A stretch of 64,000 nucleotides of DNA from Streptococcus mitis. GTDB lineage: Bacteria > Bacillota > Bacilli > Lactobacillales > Streptococcaceae. Below, one piece after another: positions 19,875 to 27,391 of the stretch. Each line of letters starts with the position of its first letter. The first letter of the stretch is position 1. The position numbers and the translations under genes were made by a program. The stretch is taken from positions 62,001 through 126,000 of the forward strand of contig NZ_WIJP01000006.1 of the NCBI RefSeq assembly GCF_009496155.1, in the 5' to 3' direction. The notes under the pieces are model-generated. The model saw only the letters and a list, made by a program, of their open reading frames with translations. It was not told where the DNA came from and did no database searches.

Positions 19875-19880
19875 ATCTCT

Positions 19881-19909
19881 AGTATAACACAGAAGATTCT
19901 AACTGTCCT
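19881..19909 (-). promoter_or_regulatory. mutY promoter, leaderless geometry
   Basis: AGGACA (19904-19909), 17 bp, extended -10 TGT-TATACT (TATACT at 19881-19886), then AGAGAT and the ATG at 19874. Same layout as the ABC-F gene and ligA. Confidence 0.65.
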
Positions 19910-19921
19910 TTTCCTAGTATT

Positions 19922-20074
19922 AATACTCTTCGAAAATCTCTTCAAACCACGTCAACGTCGCCTTGCCGTAGGTATGGTTCCTGACTTCGTCAGTCTTATC
20001 TGCAACCTCAAAGCAGTGCTTTGAGCAACCTGCGGCTAGTTTCCTAGTTTGCTCTTTGATTTTCATTGAGTATA
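19922..20074. repeat. BOX element, boxA-boxB-boxC
   Basis: Complete composite: boxA (ACGTCAACGTCGCCTTGCC), a boxB segment with GACTTCGTCAGTC and CAAAGCAGTGCTTTG inverted repeats, and boxC ending TTTTCATTGAGTATA. Lies between mutY and pta. Confidence 0.95.
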
Positions 20075-20100
20075 AAAAGCCTCTTCCCAAGGGAAAGAGG
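20074..20100 (-). terminator. Terminator of pta
   Basis: CCTCTTTCCC / GGGAAGAGG stem with a tiny loop, then CTTTTTA on the minus strand. It abuts the BOX element. Confidence 0.85.
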
Positions 20101-20108
20101 ACTAAATC

Positions 20109-21083
20109 TTATTGATGAACAGCTTGGGCTGCTGTGATGAGGGTCAACTTGTAAACATCATCTGCGTTACATCCACGAGAAAGGTCGTTAACTGGCTTAT
20201 TCAAACCTTGTAGAACAGGTCCAACAGCCGCAAAACCACCAAGACGTTCTGCCATCTTGTAGCCGATATTTCCTGCCTCGATACCTGGGAAGATGAAGAC
20301 ATTGACTTGACCAGCTACCGTACTTCCAGGAGCTTTCAGAGCTGCAGTTTCTGGAACAAAGGCCGCATCAAATTGCAACTCACCATCGATTTCAAGGTCA
20401 GGACGCAAGTCGTGAGCAATTTTAGTTGCTTCAACAACCTTATCAACACTTTCTCCAAACCCTGAACCTTTAGTAGAATAGCTTAGCATAGCAATTTTAG
20501 GCTCGATTCCAAACATCTTAGCTGTGATTGCTGAGTTGATCGCAATTTCAGCCAAAGCTTCTGCATCTGGATTGATGTTGATAGCACAGTCCCCAAAGAG
20601 GTAACGTTCCGTACCACGAACCATGAGGAAAGCACCTGAAGTACGAGTCACATTTGGACGAGTTTTGATGATTTGAAGGGCTGGACGAACTGTTGAAGCA
20701 GTTGAATGAATCGCACCTGACACCATTCCGTCAACCAAGCCCAAGTACACCAACATAACACCAAAATAGTTGACATCTTCAACTAACACCTTACGTGCTT
20801 CTTCTTCAGTCATTTTACCCTTGCGACGCTCTACTAAAGCAGCAACCATTTCTTCAAATTGAGGATAATTTTGAGGGTCGATGACCTCATAACCATCCAT
20901 GATCCCTTCAATTTCAAGATAAATTTTAATTTTTTCAGGATTTCCAAGCAAAACAGGAATCACTTCTGTTTCTTTTACCAAGCGTTTAGTTGCTTGAAGA
21001 ATACGAGGCTCTTCCCCTTCAGGGAGAACGATACGAGCATTTTTGCCAACAAGGTTGGCTTTGAGACTTTCAAAAACTTCCAT
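20109..21083 (-). CDS. pta: Phosphate acetyltransferase
   Basis: 324 aa, the short single-domain form. It transfers acetyl from CoA to phosphate to give acetyl phosphate for AckA; in streptococci this is linked to pyruvate oxidase metabolism and to acetyl-phosphate signalling. Visible motifs are VSGAIHSTASTVRPALQ, SYSTKGSG and the C-terminal GPVLQGLNKPVNDLSRGC. Good site AAAGGAG before the ATG and TATAAT at 21107-21112. Monocistronic between a terminator and the rluD-like gene. Confidence 0.96.
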   Translation of the reverse strand: MEVFESLKANLVGKNARIVLPEGEEPRILQATKRLVKETEVIPVLLGNPEKIKIYLEIEGIMDGYEVIDPQNYPQFEEMVAALVERRKGKMTEEEARKVLVEDVNYFGVMLVYLGLVDGMVSGAIHSTASTVRPALQIIKTRPNVTRTSGAFLMVRGTERYLFGDCAININPDAEALAEIAINSAITAKMFGIEPKIAMLSYSTKGSGFGESVDKVVEATKIAHDLRPDLEIDGELQFDAAFVPETAALKAPGSTVAGQVNVFIFPGIEAGNIGYKMAERLGGFAAVGPVLQGLNKPVNDLSRGCNADDVYKLTLITAAQAVHQ

Positions 21084-21126
21084 GAGTTTTCTCCTTTAAA
21101 ATAATAATTATACTCTGAATCAGTTT

Positions 21127-22023
21127 TTATAGAGTATTAGTTGATAACTGTTTAATAAGGTTACTGAAATCATCCGGCAAGGGACTTTCTAACTGCAAGT
21201 CTTGCTCTAAAAATGGATGATAAAAAGATAGGTAATGGCAATGCAGAGCCTGACGTTGGATACCGTCGTCCAGACTACCACCATACAAATCATCTCCCAA
21301 CAAAGGAAAACCAATATGAGAAAAGTGGACTCGGATTTGGTGGGTTCGACCAGTATGCAGGCGAATGTCAACCAAGTGAATATTCCCATAAGAAGCTACA
21401 ATCTTGTAAGAAGTATGGGCATATTTTCCACCTTTAGCCACCCGTCTAGTGATAATGGAGTCTTCATCACGCGCAATAGGAGCAATAATTTCACCCTCTG
21501 GTTCCAAATATCCATCACCTTTAACCAAAGCAAAGTAGCGTTTCTCGATAGATTTCTTCTGCAACTGCTTGTCTAATCGTGCATGGGCATAGCCGTGCTT
21601 AGCAAAGAGCATCAAGCCAGAAGTATCTCTATCAAGTCTAGTTACAATGTGAACCTGCTGATTTTCATAGTTTTGCTTGACATAGTAACCCTTGATAAAA
21701 TTAGCGATAGTGTTGGAGTGATTGACACTAGGAATAGAAGCCACTCCATAGGGTTTGTTCAAGACTAGAAAATGGTCATCCTCATAGAGAATATTCAGTG
21801 GACGCTCGATAGCTTCCAGAGTTTCAAAACCTTCCTCAGCAGGAATATCAATGGTAACGCGGTCTCCAAGATCCAATAGATAGGTTGCATTTTGCGGTTG
21901 GTCATTGACTAGAATAGCTCCACCTCGAAACTTAATCTTGGCCAGCAGTCCCTTCGAAACCTCGTGCTTTTTTAAGAAGGTCTTAACCTTTACATGCTCA
22001 TCTGCGATAAATTCAAACCTCAT
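21127..22023 (-). CDS. RluA/RluD-family pseudouridine synthase
   Basis: 298 aa. N-terminal S4-like RNA-binding segment (about 15-75) and a catalytic domain with the active aspartate in [29 protein letters not shown] is the family's second signature. It modifies uridines in 23S rRNA or tRNA; the exact target needs assay. It overlaps nadK by four bases (ATGA), third gene of the relQ-nadK-rluD operon. Confidence 0.93.
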   Translation of the reverse strand: MRFEFIADEHVKVKTFLKKHEVSKGLLAKIKFRGGAILVNDQPQNATYLLDLGDRVTIDIPAEEGFETLEAIERPLNILYEDDHFLVLNKPYGVASIPSVNHSNTIANFIKGYYVKQNYENQQVHIVTRLDRDTSGLMLFAKHGYAHARLDKQLQKKSIEKRYFALVKGDGYLEPEGEIIAPIARDEDSIITRRVAKGGKYAHTSYKIVASYGNIHLVDIRLHTGRTHQIRVHFSHIGFPLLGDDLYGGSLDDGIQRQALHCHYLSFYHPFLEQDLQLESPLPDDFSNLIKQLSTNTL

Positions 22024-22838
22024 TCATCCACCTCGCCGATAAATGCATCCTTAACACGATTCCAGAAACTGGTGTGGCTCGGAGACGCGACAAAATGAAT
22101 CTTATGATGGTCGATTTGATACTCGATTCGCTCAATATTGCGGAAGGAATAGACACTATTGTCAACCGAAATGGTATGGTAATCGTTTCTCGTTGGAATG
22201 AGTTCAATCTTATCCTTTTTAGGAACAATAATGGACGAACCCAGCGTTCGATAGACCCGATTGTTAAGACTAGCAATTTCCGTTAATTGCAAAGCTTCAA
22301 TGGTAGGGTGTAAAACAGCTCCACCAAGTGATTTGTTATAGGCTGTACTACCAGTCGGTGTTGAAACTGTTAGCCCATCTCCTCGAAAACGTTCAAAGGG
22401 GACACCATTGATTACAATATCTGCCACCATTGTTCGATCCGACCTGCGGATACTGGCTTCATTTAGTGCCCTGAAAATCTTCACTTCACCATTTTCAAGA
22501 AAGACCTTCGCATTTAGAACAGGGTAAGAGACTCTTGCTCCCGTATCTAGCTGCAAATTAGTCACTAGCTTATCCAACTCAAAATCACGGTAGTCCGTAT
22601 AGAAGCCCAGATGTCCCGTATGAACACCAATAAAGCGTACCTTGTCAAGCTGGTTTTCATACTTATGAAAGGCCGACAAGAGCATGCCATCCCCACCAAT
22701 GGAAATAACGATATCTGGATTGGTATCATTGAGTATAAACTGATTTCTCTTCAAACGATCTCGCAATTCATACAAAACCCTTTGACTCTGCGGTTTTCTA
22801 TTGGCTATCAGGTCAATTCGTTTACCTGTATTCTTCAT
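22020..22838 (-). CDS. nadK: NAD kinase
   Basis: 272 aa. GGDGMLL phosphate-binding motif near residue 50, NEASIRR and [10 protein letters not shown] motif. Makes NADP from NAD. The ATG at 22838 matches the usual annotation. A GTG at 22850 has a better-spaced AGGA and would add four residues. Either start overlaps the end of relQ, indicating coupled translation. Confidence 0.95.
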   Translation of the reverse strand: MKNTGKRIDLIANRKPQSQRVLYELRDRLKRNQFILNDTNPDIVISIGGDGMLLSAFHKYENQLDKVRFIGVHTGHLGFYTDYRDFELDKLVTNLQLDTGARVSYPVLNAKVFLENGEVKIFRALNEASIRRSDRTMVADIVINGVPFERFRGDGLTVSTPTGSTAYNKSLGGAVLHPTIEALQLTEIASLNNRVYRTLGSSIIVPKKDKIELIPTRNDYHTISVDNSVYSFRNIERIEYQIDHHKIHFVASPSHTSFWNRVKDAFIGEVDE

Positions 22839-23493
22839 CTGTATCGTCACTGTTTCCTACACCGTCATTTAATTTTCTACTCAAAGGATCAAAAAGTGCC
22901 TGGGCTTCCTGGATATCATCACGAATTTTACCCATTTCTTCATCTAACTGATGGGCAATCTTGGATGTAATTTCCAGTCGCTTCTTAATCTCCTCTGGGA
23001 AATCCCCTTGGTACTTGTAGTTGAGAGAATGTTCTATCGTTGCCCAGAAATTCATGGCCAAAGTACGAATTTGAATTTCTGCCAAAATGGTCTTGGCTCC
23101 ATTGATGGTGTCAACCATATATTCTACTACCACATGATAGGAACGGTAGCCTGAAGCCTTTCGATGAGTAATGTAATCTCGCTCCTGTATGATCCGCATA
23201 TCCTGACGCTTACGCAAAATAGCTACAACTTCTTGGACATCATCTACAAACTGGACCATCACACGCAAGCCAGCAATATCTTGCAAATCGTGCTCTAAGG
23301 TCGCATAAGTAATACCACGTCGAGCCATTTTTTCCTTGATACTTTCAATTGGCTTGACTCGACCAGTCACAAACTCAATCGGAGAATGCTTATTTTGCTT
23401 ACGATATTGCTTACGAATCCCACGTAGTTTAATCTTTAACTCACCAACAGCTTGAATGTAAGGATCTAGAAATTCTTCCCATTCTAAGGTCAT
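22822..23493 (-). CDS. relQ: Small alarmone synthetase RelQ
   Basis: 223 aa with a RelA/SpoT synthetase domain only (no hydrolase, TGS or ACT). Motifs [37 protein letters not shown] and [18 protein letters not shown]. Makes (p)ppGpp from GTP/GDP and ATP as a tetramer. Good site GGGAG. First gene of the operon with nadK. Its -10 overlaps the prophage attL core, so the integrated phage supplies everything upstream of the -10. Confidence 0.95.
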   Translation of the reverse strand: MTLEWEEFLDPYIQAVGELKIKLRGIRKQYRKQNKHSPIEFVTGRVKPIESIKEKMARRGITYATLEHDLQDIAGLRVMVQFVDDVQEVVAILRKRQDMRIIQERDYITHRKASGYRSYHVVVEYMVDTINGAKTILAEIQIRTLAMNFWATIEHSLNYKYQGDFPEEIKKRLEITSKIAHQLDEEMGKIRDDIQEAQALFDPLSRKLNDGVGNSDDTDEEYR

Positions 23494-23575
23494 ATATTCT
23501 CCCTTATTCTCATATTATCCTTCAAAAATATCTTTGATTTTTTCTCCAGATGCATATACAATAAATACAATGCTT

Positions 23576-23604
23576 ATTATACCATAACTGAAAAGCGTTT
23601 ACAA
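23576..23604 (-). promoter_or_regulatory. relQ promoter spanning the attL junction
   Basis: Minus strand: TTGTAA (23599-23604), 17 bp, extended -10 TGG-TATAAT (23576-23581). The -10 overlaps the att core at 23577-23587, and the -35 lies on the phage side. Confidence 0.6.
23577..23587. repeat. attL core
   Basis: TTATACCATAA, repeated exactly at 61781-61791. The core is short; the true crossover region could be a few bases different. Confidence 0.6.
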
Positions 23605-23688
23605 ATAGTTATTATCGCTTTTCAATAGTTGAGTTTTTACTTATTTTTCATTAAAATCATTTTCATTAATTACTATCATTTTTTAAAA

Positions 23689-23697
23689 TCGTATTCA
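23689..23697 (+). repeat. Integrase arm-type site, attL side
   Basis: TCGTATTCA, identical to the two copies right of the integrase gene (61702 and 61714). About 100 bp from the core. Confidence 0.5.
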
Positions 23698-23712
23698 TTT
23701 TCATGCTCATAT

Positions 23713-23724
23713 TTGCCCGCATAG
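23713..23724 (-). repeat. Dispersed 12-mer, copy 1
   Basis: CTATGCGGGCAA on the minus strand. Same 12-mer on the plus strand at 54323-54334 and 60512-60523. Confidence 0.6.
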
Positions 23725-23767
23725 CTGAGAAGGGTTTTAATTTAATTCTAATAGTTTACAAAAGAAT

Positions 23768-23792
23768 CAGTGAGTAATTTCACTGTTTTTTT
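23768..23792 (+). terminator. Plus-strand intrinsic terminator
   Basis: CAGTGA / TCACTG, 6-base loop, then seven T. No gene for it to serve is evident. Confidence 0.6.
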
Positions 23793-23852
23793 CTTTGTCT
23801 TAAAAGGAGTACTACTTTCAGGAAGACACCTAAATATGACTTAGAAACTGAC

Positions 23853-23880
23853 AAAAAACTCCACCTGATTGGGTGGAGTT
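23853..23880 (-). terminator. Minus-strand terminator at phage left end
   Basis: AACTCCACC / GGTGGAGTT with a 6-base loop, followed by TTTTTT on the minus strand. Probably stops leftward phage transcription before relQ. Confidence 0.75.
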
Positions 23881-23893
23881 AAGGGAGATTATT

Positions 23894-23911
23894 ATGAAAA
23901 AGGTAAAATAA
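23894..23911 (+). CDS. Five-codon leader-like ORF
   Basis: ATG-AAA-AAG-GTA-AAA-TAA behind AGGGAG at ideal spacing. It encodes MKKVK and is followed by overlapping hairpins and a terminator (23959-23984). It may be a leader peptide or chance. Confidence 0.25.
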   Translation: MKKVK

Positions 23912-23958
23912 AATCTTATTAAATCAACACTCTTGGAGGGTGTCCCCTCCAACTCCCC

Positions 23959-23984
23959 GACCTCTGGACAAGGTCTATTTTTTT
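23959..23984 (+). terminator. Plus-strand terminator before the cargo operon
   Basis: GACCT / AGGTC with a 7-base loop, then TATTTTTTT. An alternative hairpin GGAGGG / CCCTCC lies just upstream. Confidence 0.65.
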
Positions 23985-24015
23985 GAAAAAAAGTTAAAAA
24001 ACTTCATCAAAACTA

Positions 24016-24044
24016 TTGACATTATACAACTTTAGTTGTATAAT
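24016..24044 (+). promoter_or_regulatory. Perfect consensus promoter with palindromic operator in the spacer
   Basis: TTGACA (24016-24021), 17 bp, TATAAT (24039-24044). A perfect inverted repeat, TTATACAAC (24022-24030) and GTTGTATAA (24035-24043) around TTTA, fills the spacer and enters the -10. Strong promoter, very likely repressed by a dedicated regulator. Confidence 0.9.
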
Positions 24045-24103
24045 GGATACATAAGGTTAAGGAGGAAACCTTAGACAAGGAAACTAGTAGAAAGGAAAAC
24101 AAA

Positions 24104-24208
24104 ATGTTTAAGTTCAAAAAGAAGCCACTCAAAGTCAAAACAAATAAGCTCGTAGTCAAAATAAACTTATTTATAATCAGCTTTGAATGGCACCTAGAAA
24201 TTGGATAG
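24104..24208 (+). CDS. Small basic protein, cargo operon gene 1
   Basis: 34 aa, MFKFKKKPLKVKTNK at the N-terminus, then a short hydrophobic stretch (LFIISF). Site AAAGGAAAAC before the ATG. First gene behind the consensus promoter at 24016. Followed by two perfect hairpins (ATAGTGA/TCACTAT and CACCCC/GGGGTG) before the next gene. Function unknown; I do not recognise the family. Confidence 0.55.
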   Translation: MFKFKKKPLKVKTNKLVVKINLFIISFEWHLEIG

Positions 24209-24264
24209 TGAGAAATCACTATCCACCCCTTCGGGGGTGTACTTAAATTATAACAGGAAAAACA

Positions 24265-24369
24265 ATGAAAGTAAATCTTAAAATTAGAAAAACCACCAAG
24301 CGTGAAAAAGTTGAATTTATTATTGGACTTCTTCTACTCCTATTTGCAGTTTGGTATTTTACGAGGTAA
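24265..24369 (+). CDS. Small membrane protein, cargo operon gene 2
   Basis: 34 aa: charged N-terminus (KVNLKIRKTTKREK), then one membrane helix (VEFIIGLLLLLFAVWYF). AACAGGAAAAAC site. Ends three bases before the next start. Function unknown; the shape resembles small membrane-active peptides. Confidence 0.55.
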   Translation: MKVNLKIRKTTKREKVEFIIGLLLLLFAVWYFTR

Positions 24370-24372
24370 TAT

Positions 24373-24561
24373 ATGTCAGTAGATATTAAAGCTATCCGCT
24401 GGCTTTTAGACAACGCCACAGCCTATGCTATCAGCAAAAACTGTGGCGTATCTATTCAGGCAGTAGATAAGTATAAAAACGGTGTATCAGATATTATGAA
24501 CATGCGTTTAAAACACGCTATCAGCATGACTTCTTACGCCCAGGAACTAAATAAGCAGTGA
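24373..24561 (+). CDS. Small helix-turn-helix protein, cargo operon gene 3
   Basis: 62 aa. IRWLLDNATAYAISKNCGVS is followed by a recognition-helix-like IQAVDKYKNG, giving a DNA-binding HTH. It could be the repressor of the palindromic operator upstream of its own operon, an inference from size and context. The start overlaps the end region of the previous gene's ribosome site. Confidence 0.65.
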   Translation: MSVDIKAIRWLLDNATAYAISKNCGVSIQAVDKYKNGVSDIMNMRLKHAISMTSYAQELNKQ

Positions 24562-24584
24562 TTTCAGTCACTGCTTTTTTTATT
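24553..24584 (+). terminator. Terminator of the cargo operon
   Basis: AGCAGTGA / TCACTGCT with a 6-base loop, then a run of T; begins at the stop codon of gene 3. Confidence 0.9.
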
Positions 24585-24590
24585 GCAAAC

Positions 24591-24617
24591 AAAAAACCGC
24601 AAGCCTAAGCCTGCGGT
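24591..24617 (-). terminator. Minus-strand terminator
   Basis: ACCGCA / TGCGGT stem with further pairing in the loop, followed by TTTTTTG on the minus strand. Faces the cargo terminator, insulating the two transcripts. Confidence 0.8.
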
Positions 24618-24668
24618 GGAAGAACAATTTAGAAAGTTTCCTTTCATTTTATTTTTTGAAATTTTAAA

Positions 24669-24794
24669 TAAAAAAGGAGCATTTAAGCTCCCTCCTTTGA
24701 AATAACGGACACTTGGCTGGTCGGTGTACCCAGCATCTCAGATACCTTTTTCAAGGTGCGGCAGGAACCTTTCTGCCCTCAAATGTCTTTCGTT
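24669..24794 (-). ncRNA. Candidate structured small RNA (about 125 nt) next to lysis cassette
   Basis: Bounded by a strong promoter (24801-24829) and a terminator hairpin GGAGC/GCTCC with TTTTTT (24670-24691). Between them three more hairpins can be drawn: GGCAG/CTGCC, ACCTT/AAGGT with loop GAAA, and GCTGG/CCAGC. The only ORF is 17 codons (24683-24736). I cannot assign it to a known RNA family. Confidence 0.6.
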
Positions 24795-24800
24795 AATGTT

Positions 24801-24829
24801 ATTCTAGCACTATCTGCTTTTTTTGTCAA
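24801..24829 (-). promoter_or_regulatory. Promoter of the small RNA
   Basis: TTGACA (24824-24829), 17 bp, extended -10 TGC-TAGAAT (24801-24806). It overlaps the last codons of the nuclease-like gene. Confidence 0.75.
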
Positions 24830-25190
24830 GCTTTCTCAATCTACCAGATTTAATACGATTTTGTAATTTAAAATCTTGTAAGCGATACATGGTCGGAACA
24901 TAAAAGAAATCCCCACTTTTATGTAACTTGATGGCAACGAGAACATTATCATCAAATCTTTTTACATATTCAAAACTGACGTCTTTCTCTCGTGGATTGA
25001 CCCCAATGAAATCTGGATTCCTTAGTATAAGTTCCAAATCTTCAATATGATGAATCACATCATTATGATGGCGTTTCAACATATGGCTTCTCAAACCTTC
25101 TTTGTTGACTTTGATTTCACTTGCTTCAAGAACAATATTAAAAATTTCTTTTACTTCGTCAGTCACCTGACCGATTTTTTCGTGATTCAT
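24810..25190 (-). CDS. Phage cargo protein resembling PBECR/BECR-fold nucleases
   Basis: 126 aa. The pattern HMLKRHHNDVIHHIEDLELILRNP, then VLVAIKLHKSGDFFYVPTMYRL, resembles the phage barnase-EndoU-colicin-RelE-like (PBECR) families, which are predicted RNases. The family call is from memory of the pattern and is uncertain. Strong site GGAGGAAATT. Its own extended -10 (25215-25220) lies seven bases after the lysin stop, so it can be expressed without the late operon. Confidence 0.5.
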   Translation of the reverse strand: MNHEKIGQVTDEVKEIFNIVLEASEIKVNKEGLRSHMLKRHHNDVIHHIEDLELILRNPDFIGVNPREKDVSFEYVKRFDDNVLVAIKLHKSGDFFYVPTMYRLQDFKLQNRIKSGRLRKLDKKSR

Positions 25191-25214
25191 AATTTCCTCC
25201 GTTATTTCATAACC

Positions 25215-25220
25215 ATTATA
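25215..25220 (-). promoter_or_regulatory. Extended -10 of the nuclease-like cargo gene
   Basis: TGA-TATAAT, with TATAAT at 25215-25220. Start near 25208, an 18-base leader carrying GGAGG. Confidence 0.6.
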
Positions 25221-25226
25221 TCACAT

Positions 25227-26090
25227 TTATTTAGTCGTAATAAGCCCATCAGGCTCCACAGTAAATGCAGCCTTGTCTGCCAAGCGACCATCTGGAAGAA
25301 GCAGATAGTATCCGCCATTGTACGGCACAAATGTGTTCGATTTCATATCGCCATTGACGGCATCCAGGTAATACCATTTTTCATAGTATTTCACCCAGCC
25401 AGTCTGCATAGCGCCATCACGATTAAAGTAGTACCATAATCCACCAATTTTCTTCCAACCAGTAACCATAGCGCCACTAGTATCAAACCAATACCAATAT
25501 CCATCGATATGTTTTAACCAGCGCTCAGCATACATATAGCCAAGAGAATCAAAATAATACCAAGTATCTGCAATCTTTTCAAATTTTGAAGTAGGATACG
25601 AGCCGTCTTTACGACGCCACCACCAACCAGTGTCATCATGCTTCCAGCCTGATTCATCCTCTTCAGGCGGCACGATATACCCCACAATCGAATCAACAGA
25701 GCGCTCGTTGTAGCGACAAGGACCACCGACTTCGAGATAGTCCCAGTTACCATCGATATTCTGCTCAATCGTCTTGATGGTAGAACCGTCAGAGTCCTCG
25801 TAGACAAGACCAGTATGGCCATAATTCACTCCATCTCCTGCCACGAAGTTCTTAACGAAGAACCAACCAGCTTTTGGATGTTGAGCGCCATAGACCACTT
25901 GCAAGCCTGCTGATTCTGCAGACCGTAGCAAGTCGATAGCATTCCCCCATAGACGAGTACCGAAATACTCGTAGATTCCATAGCACGTCACATCAGCACA
26001 TTGATATCCGTACATTTTATCATAATCAACCCCAGTTCCTGCATCAGCGTGAGCCATGAAGTCGTTAATCATATCTTGTTTCTTAGACAT
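25227..26090 (-). CDS. Choline-binding CHAP-domain endolysin (Skl-like)
   Basis: 287 aa. N-terminal CHAP domain (about 1-142) with catalytic Cys31 (YQCADVT) and His92 (YGHTG). About six choline-binding repeats of GWxxxxxWYYF type follow to the C-terminus, close to the tail of the Dp-1 Pal lysin. CHAP lysins of this kind (S. mitis Skl) are amidases cutting choline-containing walls, which ties the phage to mitis-group hosts. The ATG at 26090 is nine bases from AGGAG; an ATG six bases earlier is too close. It overlaps the holin end. Confidence 0.92.
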   Translation of the reverse strand: MSKKQDMINDFMAHADAGTGVDYDKMYGYQCADVTCYGIYEYFGTRLWGNAIDLLRSAESAGLQVVYGAQHPKAGWFFVKNFVAGDGVNYGHTGLVYEDSDGSTIKTIEQNIDGNWDYLEVGGPCRYNERSVDSIVGYIVPPEEDESGWKHDDTGWWWRRKDGSYPTSKFEKIADTWYYFDSLGYMYAERWLKHIDGYWYWFDTSGAMVTGWKKIGGLWYYFNRDGAMQTGWVKYYEKWYYLDAVNGDMKSNTFVPYNGGYYLLLPDGRLADKAAFTVEPDGLITTK

Positions 26091-26328
26091 TAGCATCGTC
26101 TCCTTTCGGTGCTTCATACTCAAGTGCTTGCTTGCTATCTGTGATACCGCTTGTTGTCGGATCAGAAACAACCCCAATCAATACAAGCAATGCAAGAGCT
26201 GTATTAGCTACATCATTGATGTTGTCAGGCAATTTAAAGCCTAGTTGTTGCGCTAGCAAGATTGCTGTAGCAACGATAGCGGCAAGAGTCGCCTTGTTCT
26301 TAAAGCGTAGTTTCCAGTTGATTTTCAT
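26083..26328 (-). CDS. Phage holin, phi-LC3 family
   Basis: 81 aa with two hydrophobic segments ([18 protein letters not shown], and [15 protein letters not shown]) and an acidic tail. The pattern [15 protein letters not shown] is that of phi-LC3-type holins. It makes membrane holes that free the lysin, encoded immediately after with an eight-base overlap. Confidence 0.88.
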   Translation of the reverse strand: MKINWKLRFKNKATLAAIVATAILLAQQLGFKLPDNINDVANTALALLVLIGVVSDPTTSGITDSKQALEYEAPKGDDANV

Positions 26329-26332
26329 GATT

Positions 26333-26767
26333 TCATTCCCTCACTTCTAAAATATTGTATTTTTTATACAGGCTATCAATGTACCCATTTCCGCCTAATT
26401 TCTTGTAATTTTTGTGCATTTTGTGCACAATGTCCGACTCATGGACAGTAGTGTATCCACGATTGATAGCAGTAGTCATGTCTCTCTCTAGTCTCAGATA
26501 CATTGTAACTAGATGAGCCTCGTCATGGACTACTAGCTTGTCGTTGACCTCACTGATTTTCTTGTTATTATCCTCTCCCACTACTCGGATGTCGTTTACT
26601 GATGATTGAATAGTACCTAGCTCGTCTTTTAACTCATTAAACTGTTGTTTGTTGAGATTACCAGACTTACCAGCACGCATACCAAACCACCCCGTAGCGA
26701 TGACACCGATTGTTGTAGGGTTTGTCAAGGCATTTATTATTTTTTCGATTATATCAACCCATGTCAT
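26333..26767 (-). CDS. Lysis-cassette membrane/coiled-coil protein
   Basis: 144 aa. An N-terminal hydrophobic segment (about 9-28) is followed by coiled coil (FNELKDELGTIQSSVNDIR) and a basic C-terminus. A protein of this shape precedes the holin in many streptococcal phages, possibly a second holin or antiholin. No enzymatic motif. Confidence 0.65.
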   Translation of the reverse strand: MTWVDIIEKIINALTNPTTIGVIATGWFGMRAGKSGNLNKQQFNELKDELGTIQSSVNDIRVVGEDNNKKISEVNDKLVVHDEAHLVTMYLRLERDMTTAINRGYTTVHESDIVHKMHKNYKKLGGNGYIDSLYKKYNILEVRE

Positions 26768-26776
26768 ACCCTCTCC

Positions 26777-27382
26777 TTACTCAATACGAGGCATGACCAC
26801 AGTAAGCACGCCTTGCTGAAGCATATCAGATAGCGACTGTTCTTTCCAAGTGTAGCCCTCTGTTACTTGCATCTGGAACTTAAAGATAGTCTTGGTCCCA
26901 CTCGGCCATTTTGGATTCGTATCAAACGGATAAGGCATAGCTACGATGTCGCCATTTGCATAGCGAGTGCTCTTGACAAGTGGCTTGATGAACCCAGCAA
27001 CCTTGTTGTAAGCATGAGTAGGCATGCCTCCGTTTTGAGAAATAGCCAAAGCGATCAGAACCTCAGTGATAGATGATACCGTGTCAAGATTTTCCTTATT
27101 CTCTACGGCCGCTTGCTCTACCTTAGTTGCCATTTCCTTATTTTGCTTGAGTTGCGCCTCTACCTGGTTAAATTTCTCATTTTCAGCACGATTTGGGAAA
27201 TTCTCTTGATAAAGAGCCTCAAGAGCTAACTCAAAAAGTTCGCTATTTGATAGGCTGATTTTGTCAGCTGGTAGCAAGATAGGTACGATAGCACCGTCTG
27301 AATTAACAAGTGTGACCTTTGTAGCTGATGCTGTTCCGCTTGCATCAAATTCTTGGGACTTTGTCCCGTACTCTAATTTCAT
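26777..27382 (-). CDS. DUF1366-type phage structural protein
   Basis: 201 aa. The N-terminal beta-rich part, central coiled coil (about 75-105) and C-terminal WKEQSLSDMLQQGVL resemble DUF1366 proteins found between the tail fibre and holin in streptococcal phages. Role unknown, probably tail tip. Confidence 0.65.
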   Translation of the reverse strand: MKLEYGTKSQEFDASGTASATKVTLVNSDGAIVPILLPADKISLSNSELFELALEALYQENFPNRAENEKFNQVEAQLKQNKEMATKVEQAAVENKENLDTVSSITEVLIALAISQNGGMPTHAYNKVAGFIKPLVKSTRYANGDIVAMPYPFDTNPKWPSGTKTIFKFQMQVTEGYTWKEQSLSDMLQQGVLTVVMPRIE

Positions 27383-27391
27383 ATTTCCTCC

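Larger units (their letters stand above)
23605..24015. other. Left phage arm without long ORFs
   Basis: AT-rich. Holds arm-type repeats (TCATTTTCA at 23657, TCGTATTCA at 23689), the 12-mer TTGCCCGCATAG (23713-23724), three hairpins with T runs and a five-codon ORF with good ribosome site. No protein of normal size is supported. Confidence 0.6.

Noticed and set aside
15059..20074. BOX copies as a CRISPR array or IS ends
   Set aside because: Two copies 4.8 kb apart with boxA/boxB/boxC structure, no spacers and no transposase.
24265..24369. The 34-aa membrane peptide as an Fst-type toxin
   Set aside because: It lacks the Fst pattern (central proline-containing helix and acidic tail), and no antisense RNA was seen there.
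24683..24736. 17-codon ORF MLGTPTSQVSVISKEGA inside the small RNA
   Set aside because: It has AAGGT upstream, and in-frame upstream codons look HTH-like, but the stems and terminator explain the region better. Kept as an alternative only.
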